A DNA stretch of 64,000 nt from Mycobacterium sp. DL440 (GCF_011745145.1 NZ_CP050191.1:1974984-2038983); one strand, 5' to 3'; numbered from the stretch's first letter, positions 1 through 12,067 are shown. Program-made: numbers and translations. Notes: generated by a model from the sequence alone, not told the origin.

Positions 1-1125
1 GCTGGCCCAGCCGATCATGCCCATCACCGCCAACGAGATCACGCCGAGTGGGACGCTCGCCACGAAGAACGCCTTGATCGTGCCGCCCAGACGCCACGCC
101 AGTGCCATCCCAACGAATCCGAGTGCGAGCAGGGACGGCAGCTTGACCTGGGAGGACAGCGTGATGAGCACCGTGCCGATCAGCAGCATCGCCGCGGGGT
201 ACCAGCGGTCCCAGTCCTCGCGTGAATGCGGCCAGGCCAGTGGGCGAGGGATCCGCGGCGCCGCGTCCGAGGTTGATGTCGCCGACCTGGCGGCTCCGAT
301 CCCGCGCAGCGCGAATTCGGTACCCGCCAGCATCAGGCCGAGCATGAGTGCCTCGTTGTGGATCCCGGCGACCAGGTGCATGAAAAGCAGGGGATTACAC
401 GCGCCCAGCCAGAGTGCGCTGACCTCGGCGACGCCGCAACGACGGGCCAGCCGGGGCGTCGCCCACACGATGAGCCCGACGCCGAGCAGCACCACGGTGC
501 GGTGACACAGCACCGCGGCGACGATGTTCTCCCCGGTCAGCGCGGAGATTCTCTCGCCGATCCACAGGAACAGCGGTCCGTACGGCGCCGGGGTCTCACG
601 CCACAGACTGGGCACCGACAAGGTAAACACATGATCGAGGCCGAGGCCGGTCGCCGGGCCGACTTGATACGGGTTGAGGCCGATGTAGCCGATCTCACTC
701 TGGGCCAGGTACGAGTAGACGTCCTTGCTGTACATCGGCGGCGCGACCAGCAGCGGGATGGCCCACAGCAGCAGTGTCCGGTCCAGCTGGCTGCGCGACA
801 TCCGGCGTGGGCCGAGGACGAATCGCCCGAGCATGAGCCAGGCCAGCGCCATCATCACTGCCCCGGTCGTGGTCATGGTCAGTGACACGGTCTGGATGCG
901 GGAGGGCAGGTTGAGCAGCCGTACCCCGAAGGTCGGGTCCTGTACGACGGGGCGCGCGCCCGCGCCGAGGGCGCCGATCGCCATCAGTACGGTTCCGGTG
1001 GCGCCGAAAAGCCGGGTGCGACGTTGTGCGACGACCTCGGCGGCGTTGAGTGGGGACCCGACAGCCCGTTCGTCGCCGTGCCACCGGGCGATCGATGTGC
1101 TGAAGGTCGACAGGCGGCTGGCCAT
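1..1125 (-). CDS. mptB: alpha-1,6-mannosyltransferase MptB, partial (3' end beyond left edge)
   Basis: Reading the minus strand from the ATG at 1125 gives 375 uninterrupted codons to base 1, so the C-terminus is outside the window. The protein starts MASRLSTFSTSIARWHGDER and is rich in hydrophobic segments, as expected for a polytopic GT-C glycosyltransferase. It is close to my memory of M. tuberculosis Rv1459c (MptB), for example through the stretches GATGTVLMAIGALGAGARP and YSKDVYSYLAQSEIG. MptB adds alpha-1,6-linked mannose from polyprenyl-phosphomannose while the mannan core of lipomannan and lipoarabinomannan is built at the plasma membrane. The divergent position next to sufR is the same as in M. 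tuberculosis. The family assignment is strong; the exact specificity is inferred from the orthologue. Confidence 0.9.
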   Translation of the reverse strand, partial: MASRLSTFSTSIARWHGDERAVGSPLNAAEVVAQRRTRLFGATGTVLMAIGALGAGARPVVQDPTFGVRLLNLPSRIQTVSLTMTTTGAVMMALAWLMLGRFVLGPRRMSRSQLDRTLLLWAIPLLVAPPMYSKDVYSYLAQSEIGYIGLNPYQVGPATGLGLDHVFTLSVPSLWRETPAPYGPLFLWIGERISALTGENIVAAVLCHRTVVLLGVGLIVWATPRLARRCGVAEVSALWLGACNPLLFMHLVAGIHNEALMLGLMLAGTEFALRGIGAARSATSTSDAAPRIPRPLAWPHSREDWDRWYPAAMLLIGTVLITLSSQVKLPSLLALGFVGMALAWRLGGTIKAFFVASVPLGVISLAVMGMIGWAS

Positions 1126-1186
1126 CAGGGCAGCGTAACCGTCGGCCGAGGGGGTTTTCGCCCGGCAACGGTGGCCCAGGTCACGT

Positions 1187-1198
1187 AAGGGTGCCCTT
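1187..1198. promoter_or_regulatory. inverted repeat in mptB-sufR gap, candidate SufR operator
   Basis: The gap between mptB and sufR holds AAGGGTGCCCTT, a 5+5 bp palindrome with a 2-base centre, about 45 bp before the sufR start. SufR represses its own operon in mycobacteria, so a palindrome here is a natural operator candidate. Binding is inferred from position only. Confidence 0.35.
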
Positions 1199-1241
1199 GC
1201 TAGAACCGGGAGCGGAATTCCGTCACAATGGTGTTGTGGAA

Positions 1242-1979
1242 ATGCGTCGGACGACTGTGGGCTCTGCTTCGGCTGTGCCGGCATCCGACGGGCACACCCG
1301 GCGGTCGATCATCCACCTGTTGCTCGAGGGCCCCATCACCGCGGGGCAGATCGGCGACAGGCTCGGTATCTCGGCGGCCGGCGTACGGCGACACCTCGAC
1401 GCCCTGATCGAGGCCGGGGACGCGCAGGCCAGCGCCGCCGCCGCGTGGCAGCACAACGGCCGGGGCCGCCCGGCCAAGCGTTACCGGTTGACGGCCGCAG
1501 GCCGGGCCAAGCTCGGCCACACCTACGACGACCTCGCCGTCGCCGCGATTCGGCAACTGCGTGAGATCGGTGGCAAGGACGCGGTACGGACTTTCGCGCG
1601 GCGCCGGATAGACACCATCCTGGCCGGCGTCACCGAGGGGCCCGGCGGAGTCGCCGACACCGCCGAGCGTGTTGCGGCCGCGTTGACCAGGGCCGGGTAT
1701 GCCACGACGACGAATCCGGTGGTCGGCCCGATTCACGGGGTGCAGATCTGCCAGCATCACTGTCCGGTATCGCACGTCGCCGAGGAGTTCCCGGAGTTGT
1801 GCGAGACGGAGAGTGAGGCGTTCGCCGAGATCCTGGGCACCCACGTGCAGCGCCTGGCGACCATCGTCAACGGTGACTGCGCCTGCACCACCCACGTTCC
1901 ACTCGATGCGGACGGCCCAGCCCGGACGACCGCAGCGACAAGCCAAACGACAGCGAGCAAACAAGGAGCGGCGACATGA
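1242..1979 (+). CDS. sufR: SufR, Fe-S cluster-sensing transcriptional repressor of the suf operon
   Basis: This 245-residue protein has an N-terminal winged helix-turn-helix (about residues 17-85, with [20 protein letters not shown] as the recognition region). It also has a C-terminal cysteine set at C170, C174, C187, C213 and C215 (ICQHHCP, ELCE, GDCACT), which suits Fe-S cluster binding. SufR family proteins repress suf genes when cluster supply is adequate. I chose the ATG at 1242; a GTG at 1236 and an ATG at 1191 are in frame, but the latter would run through the palindromic region. The stop overlaps the sufB ATG (ATGA), so sufR is the first gene of the operon. Orthologue of Rv1460. Confidence 0.93.
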   Translation: MRRTTVGSASAVPASDGHTRRSIIHLLLEGPITAGQIGDRLGISAAGVRRHLDALIEAGDAQASAAAAWQHNGRGRPAKRYRLTAAGRAKLGHTYDDLAVAAIRQLREIGGKDAVRTFARRRIDTILAGVTEGPGGVADTAERVAAALTRAGYATTTNPVVGPIHGVQICQHHCPVSHVAEEFPELCETESEAFAEILGTHVQRLATIVNGDCACTTHVPLDADGPARTTAATSQTTASKQGAAT

Positions 1980-3406
1980 CCATCACGCCCGAAACGCCAT
2001 TGACCCAGGAAGAGACCATCGCGTCGCTGGGCAACTACGGCTACGGCTGGTCGGACTCCGACGTCGCCGGCGCGAGCGCGCAGCGCGGCCTGTCCGAGGC
2101 CGTCGTGCGCGACATCTCGGCCAAGAAGAGCGAGCCGGAGTGGATGCTGGAGATCCGCCTGCGGGCGCTGCGCACCTTCGGCAAGAAGCCCATGCCGAAC
2201 TGGGGTTCCAACCTCGAGGGCATCCACTTCGACAACATCAAGTACTTTGTGCGGTCCAGTGAGAAGCAGGCCGCCACGTGGGACGACCTGCCCGCCGATA
2301 TCAAGAACACCTACGACAAGTTGGGCATCCCGGAGGCCGAGAAGCAGCGGCTGGTCTCCGGTGTCGCGGCCCAGTACGAGTCCGAGGTGGTCTACCACTC
2401 GATCCGCGAGGACCTCGAGGCGCAAGGCGTGATCTTCCTCGACACCGACACCGCACTGAAGGAACACCCGGACCTCTTCAAGAAGTACTTCGGCACGGTG
2501 ATCCCGGCCGGTGACAACAAGTTCTCGGCGCTGAACACCGCAGTGTGGTCGGGTGGTTCGTTCATCTACGTGCCGCCGGGCGTGCACGTCGACATCCCGC
2601 TGCAGGCGTACTTCCGGATCAACACCGAGAACATGGGCCAGTTCGAGCGGACCCTGATCATCGCCGACGAGGGCTCCTACGTGCACTACGTCGAGGGCTG
2701 TACCGCACCGATCTACAAGTCCGATTCGTTGCACTCTGCGGTCGTCGAGATCATCGTCAAACCCGGCGCCCGGGTGCGCTACACCACGATTCAGAACTGG
2801 TCGAACAACGTCTACAACCTGGTGACAAAGCGGGCCCGGGCCGAGGCCGGCGCCACGATGGAGTGGATCGACGGCAACATCGGCTCCAAGGTCACCATGA
2901 AGTACCCCGCGGTCTGGATGACCGGTGAGCATGCCAAGGGCGAGGTGCTCTCGGTGGCGTTCGCCGGTGAGGGCCAGCACCAGGACACGGGTGCCAAGAT
3001 GCTGCACCTGGCTCCGCACACGTCGTCCAACATCGTCTCCAAGTCGGTGGCCCGCGGCGGTGGCCGCGCGTCCTACCGCGGCCTGGTCCAGGTCAACAAG
3101 GGCGCGCACGGTAGCCGCTCGAGCGTGAAATGTGATGCGCTGCTGGTCGATACGATCAGCCGCTCGGACACCTACCCGTACGTCGACATCCGTGAGGACG
3201 ACGTCACGATGGGCCATGAGGCCACGGTGTCCAAGGTCAGCGAGGATCAGCTGTTCTACCTGATGAGCCGCGGTATGACCGAGGACGAGGCCATGGCGAT
3301 GGTGGTGCGCGGCTTCGTCGAGCCCATCGCCAAGGAACTGCCCATGGAATACGCGCTTGAGCTGAACCGGCTCATCGAGCTGCAGATGGAAGGCGCGGTC
3401 GGTTAA
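1976..3406 (+). CDS. sufB: Fe-S cluster assembly scaffold protein SufB
   Basis: SufB is the scaffold subunit of the SufBCD complex, on which Fe-S clusters are built and then passed to apo-proteins in the cytoplasm. The 476-residue length is that of an uninterrupted SufB. The core beta-helix region is intact, including [20 protein letters not shown] and the C-terminal [20 protein letters not shown]. In M. tuberculosis this gene carries an intein at the conserved Cys of the first of these stretches; here the stretch reads straight through. The gene overlaps sufR by 4 bases and is followed directly by sufD, so the subunits should be co-translated. Confidence 0.97.
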   Translation: MTITPETPLTQEETIASLGNYGYGWSDSDVAGASAQRGLSEAVVRDISAKKSEPEWMLEIRLRALRTFGKKPMPNWGSNLEGIHFDNIKYFVRSSEKQAATWDDLPADIKNTYDKLGIPEAEKQRLVSGVAAQYESEVVYHSIREDLEAQGVIFLDTDTALKEHPDLFKKYFGTVIPAGDNKFSALNTAVWSGGSFIYVPPGVHVDIPLQAYFRINTENMGQFERTLIIADEGSYVHYVEGCTAPIYKSDSLHSAVVEIIVKPGARVRYTTIQNWSNNVYNLVTKRARAEAGATMEWIDGNIGSKVTMKYPAVWMTGEHAKGEVLSVAFAGEGQHQDTGAKMLHLAPHTSSNIVSKSVARGGGRASYRGLVQVNKGAHGSRSSVKCDALLVDTISRSDTYPYVDIREDDVTMGHEATVSKVSEDQLFYLMSRGMTEDEAMAMVVRGFVEPIAKELPMEYALELNRLIELQMEGAVG

Positions 3407-4594
3407 GTGACACAGAATCTCACTGAAGCGGTCGAGGGGGTCGCTCACAATAAGGGCGAGCTGTTCGCATCGTTCGACGTCAACGCCTTCGAGGTCCCCG
3501 GTGGTCGCGATGAGCTGTGGCGGTTCACCCCGCTCAAGCGGCTTCGCGGCCTGCACGACGGCTCCGCGGTAGCCAATGGCAAGGCCGGCATCACCGTGAC
3601 AGAGCGGCCGGGCGTGACAGTGGAGACCGTCGGCCGTGACGACAAGCGTCTCGGCGAGGGTGGTGTGCCCACCGATCGCGTTGCGGCCCAGGCTTTCTCG
3701 TCGTTCGAGACGGCGACGGTGGTGACGGTCAAGCGCGATACCGAGGTCGCCGAGCCGATCGAGATCGTCATCGACGGACCTGGTGTGGATACCGTGGGCT
3801 ACGGACATCTACAGATCCGGGTCGAGGAACTGTCCCGGGCGATCGTCGTGGTCGACCTGCGCGGCAGCGGGATCTACGCCGACAACGTCGAGATCATCGT
3901 GGGCGATGCGGCCGGCCTCGGCGTCATCTGGATCGCCGACTGGGCCGACGACATGGTGCATGTCAGCGCCCACCACGCCAAGCTCGGCAAGGACGCGGTG
4001 CTCGGACACGTCAATGTCACGCTAGGTGGCGATGTGGTGCGCACCTCGGCCACCGTGCGGTTCACCGGACCCGGCGGTGACGCCAAGTTGCTCGGAACCT
4101 ACTTCGCCGACGACGGTCAGTTCTTCGAGTCGCGGCTGTTGGTCGATCACGCTCAGCCGCACTGTAAGTCCGACGTCCTCTACAAGGGTGCGTTGCAGGG
4201 TGATCCGGATTCCGACAAGCCCGACGCACACACCGTGTGGATCGGCGACGTGCTGATCCGGGCCGAGGCCACCGGCACCGACACCTTCGAGGTGAACCGC
4301 AACCTGGTGCTCACCGACGGCGCCCGCGCCGATTCGGTGCCCAACCTCGAGATCGAGACCGGCGAGATCGTCGGCGCCGGGCACGCCAGTGCCACCGGGC
4401 GTTTCGATGACGAGCAGTTGTTCTATCTGCGCGCCCGCGGCATCCCCGAAGAGCAGGCCCGCCGCTTGGTCGTGCGTGGATTCTTCAACGAGATCATCGC
4501 CAAGATCGCTGTCCCGGAGGTGCGTGAGCGCCTGACCACAGCAATCGAGCAAGAACTGCAAAAGACCGAAATTAACGAATCGAGAACTTCGTAG
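3407..4594 (+). CDS. sufD: Fe-S cluster assembly protein SufD
   Basis: The GTG start follows the sufB stop codon without a gap. The 395-residue product has the SufB/SufD C-terminal fold signature (residues ~340-370, GRFDDEQLFYLRARGIPEEQ) and partners SufB and SufC in the cytoplasmic SufBC2D scaffold. SufD paralogues lack the cluster-building cysteine of SufB and are thought to help iron entry and complex stability. Orthologue of Rv1462. Only two bases separate it from sufC, which fits a fixed-ratio complex. Confidence 0.96.
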   Translation: MTQNLTEAVEGVAHNKGELFASFDVNAFEVPGGRDELWRFTPLKRLRGLHDGSAVANGKAGITVTERPGVTVETVGRDDKRLGEGGVPTDRVAAQAFSSFETATVVTVKRDTEVAEPIEIVIDGPGVDTVGYGHLQIRVEELSRAIVVVDLRGSGIYADNVEIIVGDAAGLGVIWIADWADDMVHVSAHHAKLGKDAVLGHVNVTLGGDVVRTSATVRFTGPGGDAKLLGTYFADDGQFFESRLLVDHAQPHCKSDVLYKGALQGDPDSDKPDAHTVWIGDVLIRAEATGTDTFEVNRNLVLTDGARADSVPNLEIETGEIVGAGHASATGRFDDEQLFYLRARGIPEEQARRLVVRGFFNEIIAKIAVPEVRERLTTAIEQELQKTEINESRTS

Positions 4595-4596
4595 TC

Positions 4597-7079
<2,483 letters not shown>

Positions 7080-7083
<4 letters not shown>

Positions 7084-7460
7084 GCGAGGTACCGGCGGGC
7101 ACGAGCGAAGCGAGCGGGGATGTGACTGGGGCTTCTGACGAACTGCTCGCCGACGTCGAGGAGGCCATGCGCGACGTGGTGGACCCCGAGCTGGGCATCA
7201 ATGTCGTCGATTTAGGTCTGGTCTACGGGCTCAACGTCGAGCAGGGTGACGAGGGGTCGGTCGCACTGATCGACATGACACTCACGTCGGCGGCGTGCCC
7301 GCTGACCGATGTGATCGAGGACCAGACCCGCACCGCACTGGTCGGCGCCGGACTGGTCAACGAGATCAAGCTCAATTGGGTGTGGAACCCGCCGTGGGGT
7401 CCGGACAAGATCACCGACGACGGCCGCGAGCAATTGCGCGCGCTTGGTTTCACCGTCTGA
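7080..7460 (+). CDS. sufT: SufT, MIP18/DUF59-family Fe-S maturation protein
   Basis: This 126-residue protein has the DUF59/MIP18 fold with the hallmark VVDPELGINVVDLGLVYGL and the single-cysteine motif TSAACPLTD. Members act in Fe-S protein maturation as the last gene of suf operons. The ATG overlaps the sufU stop. The first 20 or so residues before ELLADVEEAM are longer than I remember for Rv1466, and their DNA contains a low-complexity sequence common between actinobacterial genes (7096-7120), suggesting an N-terminal extension gained by a repeat insertion. Confidence 0.93.
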
Positions 7461-7482
7461 TCACGGCGGCCCACTTCTCTGG

Positions 7483-7737
7483 CTATCCGACAGGCGGATT
7501 GTCCCCGGACGGACCGTACGGTCCGTTCTGTGGGGTTTGACCATTGCCGCCGTGGGACTGCCCCGGCGGCGACACCACGACGCTGGCGCTACCGGGCTTT
7601 TGGCAAACCGTGGCGGCTTGGTTCTGGGTGCACGGCGCTGGCGGTTCCTCGGCAGACGCAGTAGCTCCGAGAGCAACAGCGCCAGCGGCCCCGCCGGCGG
7701 CCAGAATCTGCAAGACGAACAAGAGTGGTTTGGACAT
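7483..7737 (-). CDS. small secreted protein, unknown function
   Basis: An 84-residue product starts MSKPLLFVLQILAAGGAAGA and has a clear signal peptide with cleavage expected after the ATASA at about residue 27. The mature part is about 57 residues, has two cysteines (PCTQNQAATVCQ) that could form one disulfide, and ends in a Gly/Pro/Asn-rich tail. GGAGG lies five bases before the ATG at 7737. It is convergent with sufT. I do not recognise a family. The 261 bases between it and the next gene hold nothing further that I can identify. Confidence 0.65.
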   Translation of the reverse strand: MSKPLLFVLQILAAGGAAGAVALGATASAEEPPAPCTQNQAATVCQKPGSASVVVSPPGQSHGGNGQTPQNGPYGPSGDNPPVG

Positions 7738-7998
7738 CGGCACCTCCTCAGGCGCACTTTGGGTTGACCGCCGCCAGTACTGGACGGGCGGCGGTGTTGC
7801 GCCGGGCTCCAGATGTGAACGGCAGCCCGGCCCGCATCGGCAACAGTTATCGAGTACCCGCGCGGAGGAACGCCGAACCCTTCGAGCCTGTGGATAACTC
7901 TCGATTTCGGGGTGAATTCAGCCCGTACCTGTCGGATGCGCTCGTTAGCTTCCGGGCAATGGGACCAAAGCGGTCTCGCTGACCGGGGAGGCACTGGC

Positions 7999-8793
7999 AT
8001 GAACACCGAAGTCGAGCAACTGCGCGCAGCCTGCGAGCGTGACCTGGGCGACCCGGCTGGCTGGCCCGAGCCAACGGGGTATCCAAACTCCTTGGCGCTG
8101 TGCATCATTGATGCGATCTACGTCACCGGGGCGCGTCACCTGACCGTCGAGAAAGTGGTGGAGCGGTGCCGCAGTTACCGAGCCGGCCAAGGAGGCGATG
8201 CCGACACCGACGGCGCCGCCGAACTCCTGGCGAACGTCGACGCGCTCGGCGGTCCCGAGCCGTGGGCATCGGAGATCGGCAATCGTCGTCCCACGTCGAC
8301 CGCCAAGGACGCGCCGCTGCGGTCGGCTGCACTGGTCGAGGCCGGGCGGGCGCTCGCCGAGTTGGGGATCGAGACCGCCGCGGACCTGCGTGCGGTCGCC
8401 GAGGACGGTGAGCGGTGCGGGCAGGCGAGAGCAGCCTGGTGTGCGGTGCCCGGGCAGCGGTCAGGCTTCACCTGGGCGTATCTCGTGCTCCTTGCCCAGG
8501 TGCCGGACGTCAGCATAGATGCTGCCGTGGCCGGCTACGTGGTTCGCGAGGTCGGTACGTCCGACCCCCTCGCGGTGCTGCGTGCCGTGTCCGACGCCGC
8601 AGGCTGGGATCTCACGCGCTCCACACTGCTCTTTGGCGGTTCGAGTCGGGGCAACGTCGTGAGCTGCCTTCGTCCGCCTGAGCCGGCACAGGCCGTGCCG
8701 GCGGATCCGGGCCGGGTGAACCGGTGGCGCGACGACACGCTGGGCGGGTTCGCCGGCTACGACGCCGAACCTGCGCTGGCCAGGCTCTACTGA
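7999..8793 (+). CDS. conserved protein of unknown function with a possible helix-hairpin-helix region
   Basis: The 264-residue product begins at the ATG at 7999 behind GGGGAGG; an in-frame start upstream has no such signal. There is no signal peptide or membrane segment, so it is cytoplasmic. Residues ~138-180 (ELGIETAADLRAVAEDG, then VPGQRSGFTWAYLVLLAQV) resemble a helix-hairpin-helix or HhH-GPD-like element seen in DNA-binding proteins, but no catalytic set is visible. It stands alone between the suf operon and trxA. The function is unknown to me. Confidence 0.7.
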   Translation: MNTEVEQLRAACERDLGDPAGWPEPTGYPNSLALCIIDAIYVTGARHLTVEKVVERCRSYRAGQGGDADTDGAAELLANVDALGGPEPWASEIGNRRPTSTAKDAPLRSAALVEAGRALAELGIETAADLRAVAEDGERCGQARAAWCAVPGQRSGFTWAYLVLLAQVPDVSIDAAVAGYVVREVGTSDPLAVLRAVSDAAGWDLTRSTLLFGGSSRGNVVSCLRPPEPAQAVPADPGRVNRWRDDTLGGFAGYDAEPALARLY

Positions 8794-8837
8794 AATAGGC
8801 TGGGAACAGGCCGCTACGCCCCGACGTTAGGAAGAGC

Positions 8838-9212
8838 GTGAGTACGCAGGACATCACCACAGAACAGTTCGACGACATCGTCAAAGGCAACGAAATCGTG
8901 TTGGTCGATTTCTGGGCGTCGTGGTGCGGACCATGCCGGGCGTTTGCACCGACATACAAGGCCGCTTCCGAGAACCACCCCGATGTTGTCTTCGCCAAGG
9001 TGGACACCGAGGCTGAGCAGGGGTTGGCTGCCGCCGCCGAGATCCGGTCGATTCCCACCCTGATGGCCTTCAAGAAGGGCAAGTTGGTCTTCAACCAGGC
9101 CGGGGTGCTGCCGCCGGCGGCGCTCGAGGACCTGGTTCAGAAGATCAAGGAGTTCGACATCGACGCGGCCATGAAAGAGCAGGCCGCTGAGGACGACGCC
9201 GAACAAGTGTGA
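8838..9212 (+). CDS. trxA: thioredoxin
   Basis: A 124-residue thioredoxin-fold protein with the redox motif WCGPC at residues 29-33 and the cis-proline loop RSIPTLMAF. It reduces protein disulfides in the cytoplasm, and is in turn reduced by thioredoxin reductase, which is not in this window. The C-terminal 15-20 residues (KEQAAEDDAEQV) are an acidic tail beyond the fold. The GTG start follows GGAAGAG. It sits where Rv1470 lies in M. tuberculosis. Confidence 0.92.
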   Translation: MSTQDITTEQFDDIVKGNEIVLVDFWASWCGPCRAFAPTYKAASENHPDVVFAKVDTEAEQGLAAAAEIRSIPTLMAFKKGKLVFNQAGVLPPAALEDLVQKIKEFDIDAAMKEQAAEDDAEQV

Positions 9213-9230
9213 TCACCGGCACGCGATAGC

Positions 9231-10061
9231 GTGCTGTCCGTGACTGCGCAGAACGAATTCGTACTGGTCGACCGTTCCCGGCCGGACGTGGCCTTGGTGA
9301 CCCTCAACCGGCCGGAGCGGATGAACTCGATGGCGTTCGACGTCATGGTCCCGCTCAAGGCTGTCCTGGAAGAGCTGCGCTACGACAACAGCGTGCGTGT
9401 GGTGGTGCTGACCGGGGCCGGTCGGGGGTTCTCGTCCGGAGCCGACCACAAGTCGGCTGGGTCGGTGCCGCACGTCGCCGGCCTGACCCGGCCGACGTAC
9501 GCGCTGCGGTCGATGGAGATCCTCGACGATGTGATTCTCGCCCTACGGCGGCTGCATCAGCCGGTGATCGCCGCCGTCAACGGCGCGGCCATCGGGGGCG
9601 GTCTCTGCCTGGCCCTGGCCTGTGACGTCCGAGTGGCTGCCGAGGGCGCCTACTTCCGCGCCGCGGGTATCAACAACGGGCTTACCGCCAGTGAGCTGGG
9701 CTTGTCCTACCTGCTGCCACGCGCTATCGGGTCGTCACGTGCCTTTGAGATCATGTTGACCGGCCGCGACGTCGACGCTCAGGAGGCTGCGCGCATCGGT
9801 CTGGTGTCCAGCGTGGTGGCCGAGGAAGCACTTCTGGAGACCTGTTACGGCATGGCGGAACGGATGGCGGCATTCTCCCGACCGGGTATCGAGTTGACCA
9901 AGCGCACACTTTGGAGTGGACTGGACGCCGCTAGCCTGGAGGGGCACATGCAGGCCGAGGGCCTGGGACAACTCTTCGTGCGTCTGCTCACCGCAAACTT
10001 TGAGGAAGCGGTTGCCGCGCGCGCGGAGAAACGGCCCGCAGCTTTTGCCGACGACAAGTAA
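9231..10061 (+). CDS. echA12: enoyl-CoA hydratase/isomerase family protein
   Basis: A 276-residue crotonase-fold protein, possibly beginning at the GTG at 9240 instead. The oxyanion-hole segments are GAGRGFSSGADHKSAG and VNGAAIGGGLCLALACDVRV. The sequence from NRPERMNSMAFDVMVPLK onward is very close to my memory of Rv1472 (EchA12). Crotonase enzymes hydrate or isomerise acyl-CoA double bonds in fatty acid metabolism, but the true substrate of EchA12 is not established. It is 18 bases after trxA and is followed by the ABC-F gene. Confidence 0.88.
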   Translation: MLSVTAQNEFVLVDRSRPDVALVTLNRPERMNSMAFDVMVPLKAVLEELRYDNSVRVVVLTGAGRGFSSGADHKSAGSVPHVAGLTRPTYALRSMEILDDVILALRRLHQPVIAAVNGAAIGGGLCLALACDVRVAAEGAYFRAAGINNGLTASELGLSYLLPRAIGSSRAFEIMLTGRDVDAQEAARIGLVSSVVAEEALLETCYGMAERMAAFSRPGIELTKRTLWSGLDAASLEGHMQAEGLGQLFVRLLTANFEEAVAARAEKRPAAFADDK

Positions 10062-10086
10062 GACGACAAATTAGGAGGACCGCAGC

Positions 10087-11715
10087 GTGATCACCGCAAC
10101 GGACCTGGAGGTCCGCGCCGGCGCGCGCACGCTGCTGTCCTTCGAGGGCTCGGCACTGCGGGTGCAACCCGGTGACCGGATCGGACTGGTCGGGCGTAAC
10201 GGCGCAGGCAAGACCACCACGATGCGGATTCTGGCCGGCGAGGGCGAGCCGTACGCCGGATCTGTCACGACGATCGGTGAAACCGGTTATCTGCCACAGG
10301 ATCCCAAAGAAGGTGACCTCGACGTCCTGGCCCGTGACCGGGTGCTGTCGGCCCGTGGTCTCGACACACTGCTGGCGGACCTGGAGAAGCAGCAGGTCTT
10401 GATGGCCGAGGTCGCCGATGACGCGGCTCGGGACAAGGCGGTCCGCAAGTACGGTCAGCTCGAAGAGCGGTTCTCGGCGCTCGGCGGGTACGCGGCCGAG
10501 AGTGAGGCCGGGCGGATCTGCGCGAGCCTGGGCCTGCCGGATCGGGTGCTGACGCAGCCGCTGCGCACGCTCTCCGGTGGTCAGCGTCGCCGCGTCGAAC
10601 TGGCCCGCATCCTGTTCGCGGCGAGCGACACCGGTTCCGGGTCTGCCACTACGCTGTTACTCGACGAGCCCACCAACCACCTCGACGCGGACTCGATCGG
10701 CTGGTTGCGGGACTTCCTGCACAACCACACCGGTGGGCTCGTCGTCATCAGTCACGATGTCGACCTGCTCGACGAGGTCGTCAACCGGGTGTGGTTCCTC
10801 GACGCGGTGCGCGGTGAGGCCGACGTCTACAACATGGGCTGGAAGAAGTACCTCGACGCGCGCGCCACCGACGAGCAGCGTCGCCGCCGCGAACGCGCAA
10901 ATGCTGAGAAGAAGGCCGGCGCGTTGCGGGCCCAGGCTGCCAAGATGGGTGCCAAAGCCACCAAAGCCGTTGCCGCACAGAATATGTTGCGTCGGGCTGA
11001 GCGGATGATCGCCGAGCTCGACGCCGAGCGGGTGGCCGACAAGGTGGCCCGGATCAAGTTCCCGACGCCCGCCCCGTGTGGCAAGACCCCGTTGGTGGCC
11101 AAGGGGCTCACCAAGACATACGGGTCGCTGGAGATCTTCACCGGTGTCGACCTGGCCATCGACCGGGGATCCCGCGTGGTGGTGCTCGGCCTCAACGGTG
11201 CCGGCAAGACGACCCTGTTGCGACTGCTGGCGGGCGCCGAAACCGCCGACGCCGGAGCGCTGGAACCCGGTCACGGTTGCAAGATCGGGTACTTCGCCCA
11301 GGAACACGACACCCTCGACAACGGGTCGACCGTGTGGGAGAACATCCGCCACGCCGCGCCCGACACCGGCGAACAGGATCTGCGCGGTCTGCTGGGTGCC
11401 TTCATGTTCACCGGACCGCAGCTCGATCAGCCGGCGGGCACACTGTCCGGCGGTGAGAAGACGCGGTTGGCTCTGGCAGGCCTGGTTGCTTCGACGGCCA
11501 ATGTGTTGTTGTTGGACGAGCCGACCAACAACCTCGATCCGGCGTCACGAGAGCAGGTCCTCGATGCGCTGCGAAGCTACCAGGGGGCGGTCGTGTTAGT
11601 GACCCACGATCCGGGCGCGGCCGAGGCGCTGGATCCGCAGCGTGTGGTGCTTCTGCCCGACGGCACCGAGGACTTCTGGTCCAGCGAATACCGGGATCTC
11701 ATCGAGCTCGCCTGA
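10087..11715 (+). CDS. ABC-F family ATPase (ribosome-associated type)
   Basis: A 542-residue protein with two ABC ATPase domains and no membrane segments, the ABC-F arrangement. Domain 1 has Walker A GRNGAGKTT and signature LSGGQRRRVEL; domain 2 has Walker A GLNGAGKTT and signature LSGGEKTRLAL. Both Walker B regions end LLLDEPTN. A charged linker at ~residues 255-330 joins them. ABC-F proteins bind the ribosome and assist translation or relieve stalling, some giving antibiotic resistance. The GTG start is preceded by TTAGGAGG. Orthologue of Rv1473; its specific role is not known. Confidence 0.92.
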   Translation: MITATDLEVRAGARTLLSFEGSALRVQPGDRIGLVGRNGAGKTTTMRILAGEGEPYAGSVTTIGETGYLPQDPKEGDLDVLARDRVLSARGLDTLLADLEKQQVLMAEVADDAARDKAVRKYGQLEERFSALGGYAAESEAGRICASLGLPDRVLTQPLRTLSGGQRRRVELARILFAASDTGSGSATTLLLDEPTNHLDADSIGWLRDFLHNHTGGLVVISHDVDLLDEVVNRVWFLDAVRGEADVYNMGWKKYLDARATDEQRRRRERANAEKKAGALRAQAAKMGAKATKAVAAQNMLRRAERMIAELDAERVADKVARIKFPTPAPCGKTPLVAKGLTKTYGSLEIFTGVDLAIDRGSRVVVLGLNGAGKTTLLRLLAGAETADAGALEPGHGCKIGYFAQEHDTLDNGSTVWENIRHAAPDTGEQDLRGLLGAFMFTGPQLDQPAGTLSGGEKTRLALAGLVASTANVLLLDEPTNNLDPASREQVLDALRSYQGAVVLVTHDPGAAEALDPQRVVLLPDGTEDFWSSEYRDLIELA

Positions 11716-11843
11716 CCACGAATCCTCAAGAACCACCGCACTTTCGAGTACGTCAATATAAGACGTTGGACAAATCGGCCCATCGGTGTGTGTGTGGTTT
11801 CTAGTGTGGGTACCCGTCGGGACATCACAAGCGGGAGATGTCG

Positions 11844-12038
11844 ATGAGGGATATGAACAAGAATCACAGCGAACTGCTGACAGAGCTTCGTAAGGCGTAC
11901 GAGGGGGGTGCCAGTATTCGCTCGCTCGTGGCCAAGACCGGACGTTCCTACGGCTCGATCCATAGCCTGCTGCGTGAGTCTGGAACGACCATGCGCAGCC
12001 GCGGTGGGCCCAATCACCGTACCCGGGCCAGGGCGTGA
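11844..12038 (+). CDS. small helix-turn-helix protein (Rv1473A-like)
   Basis: A 64-residue basic protein whose residues ~8-50 form one helix-turn-helix (KAYEGGASIRSLVAKTGRSY then GSIHSLLRESG). It ends in an Arg-rich tail (RSRGGPNHRTRARA). I start it at the ATG at 11844, six bases after GGGAG; an ATG at 11838 touches the ribosome site. It is probably a small DNA-binding regulator or nucleoid-associated protein. The same small gene follows the ABC-F gene in M. tuberculosis. Its target is unknown. Confidence 0.8.
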   Translation: MRDMNKNHSELLTELRKAYEGGASIRSLVAKTGRSYGSIHSLLRESGTTMRSRGGPNHRTRARA

Positions 12039-12067
12039 CAAGCACAACCGCTGTGCGGTAGCGAGAT

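Noticed and set aside
1757..3808. 683-codon minus-strand frame across sufR-sufB-sufD
   Set aside because: It is the antisense shadow of the suf genes; the plus-strand products match their families.
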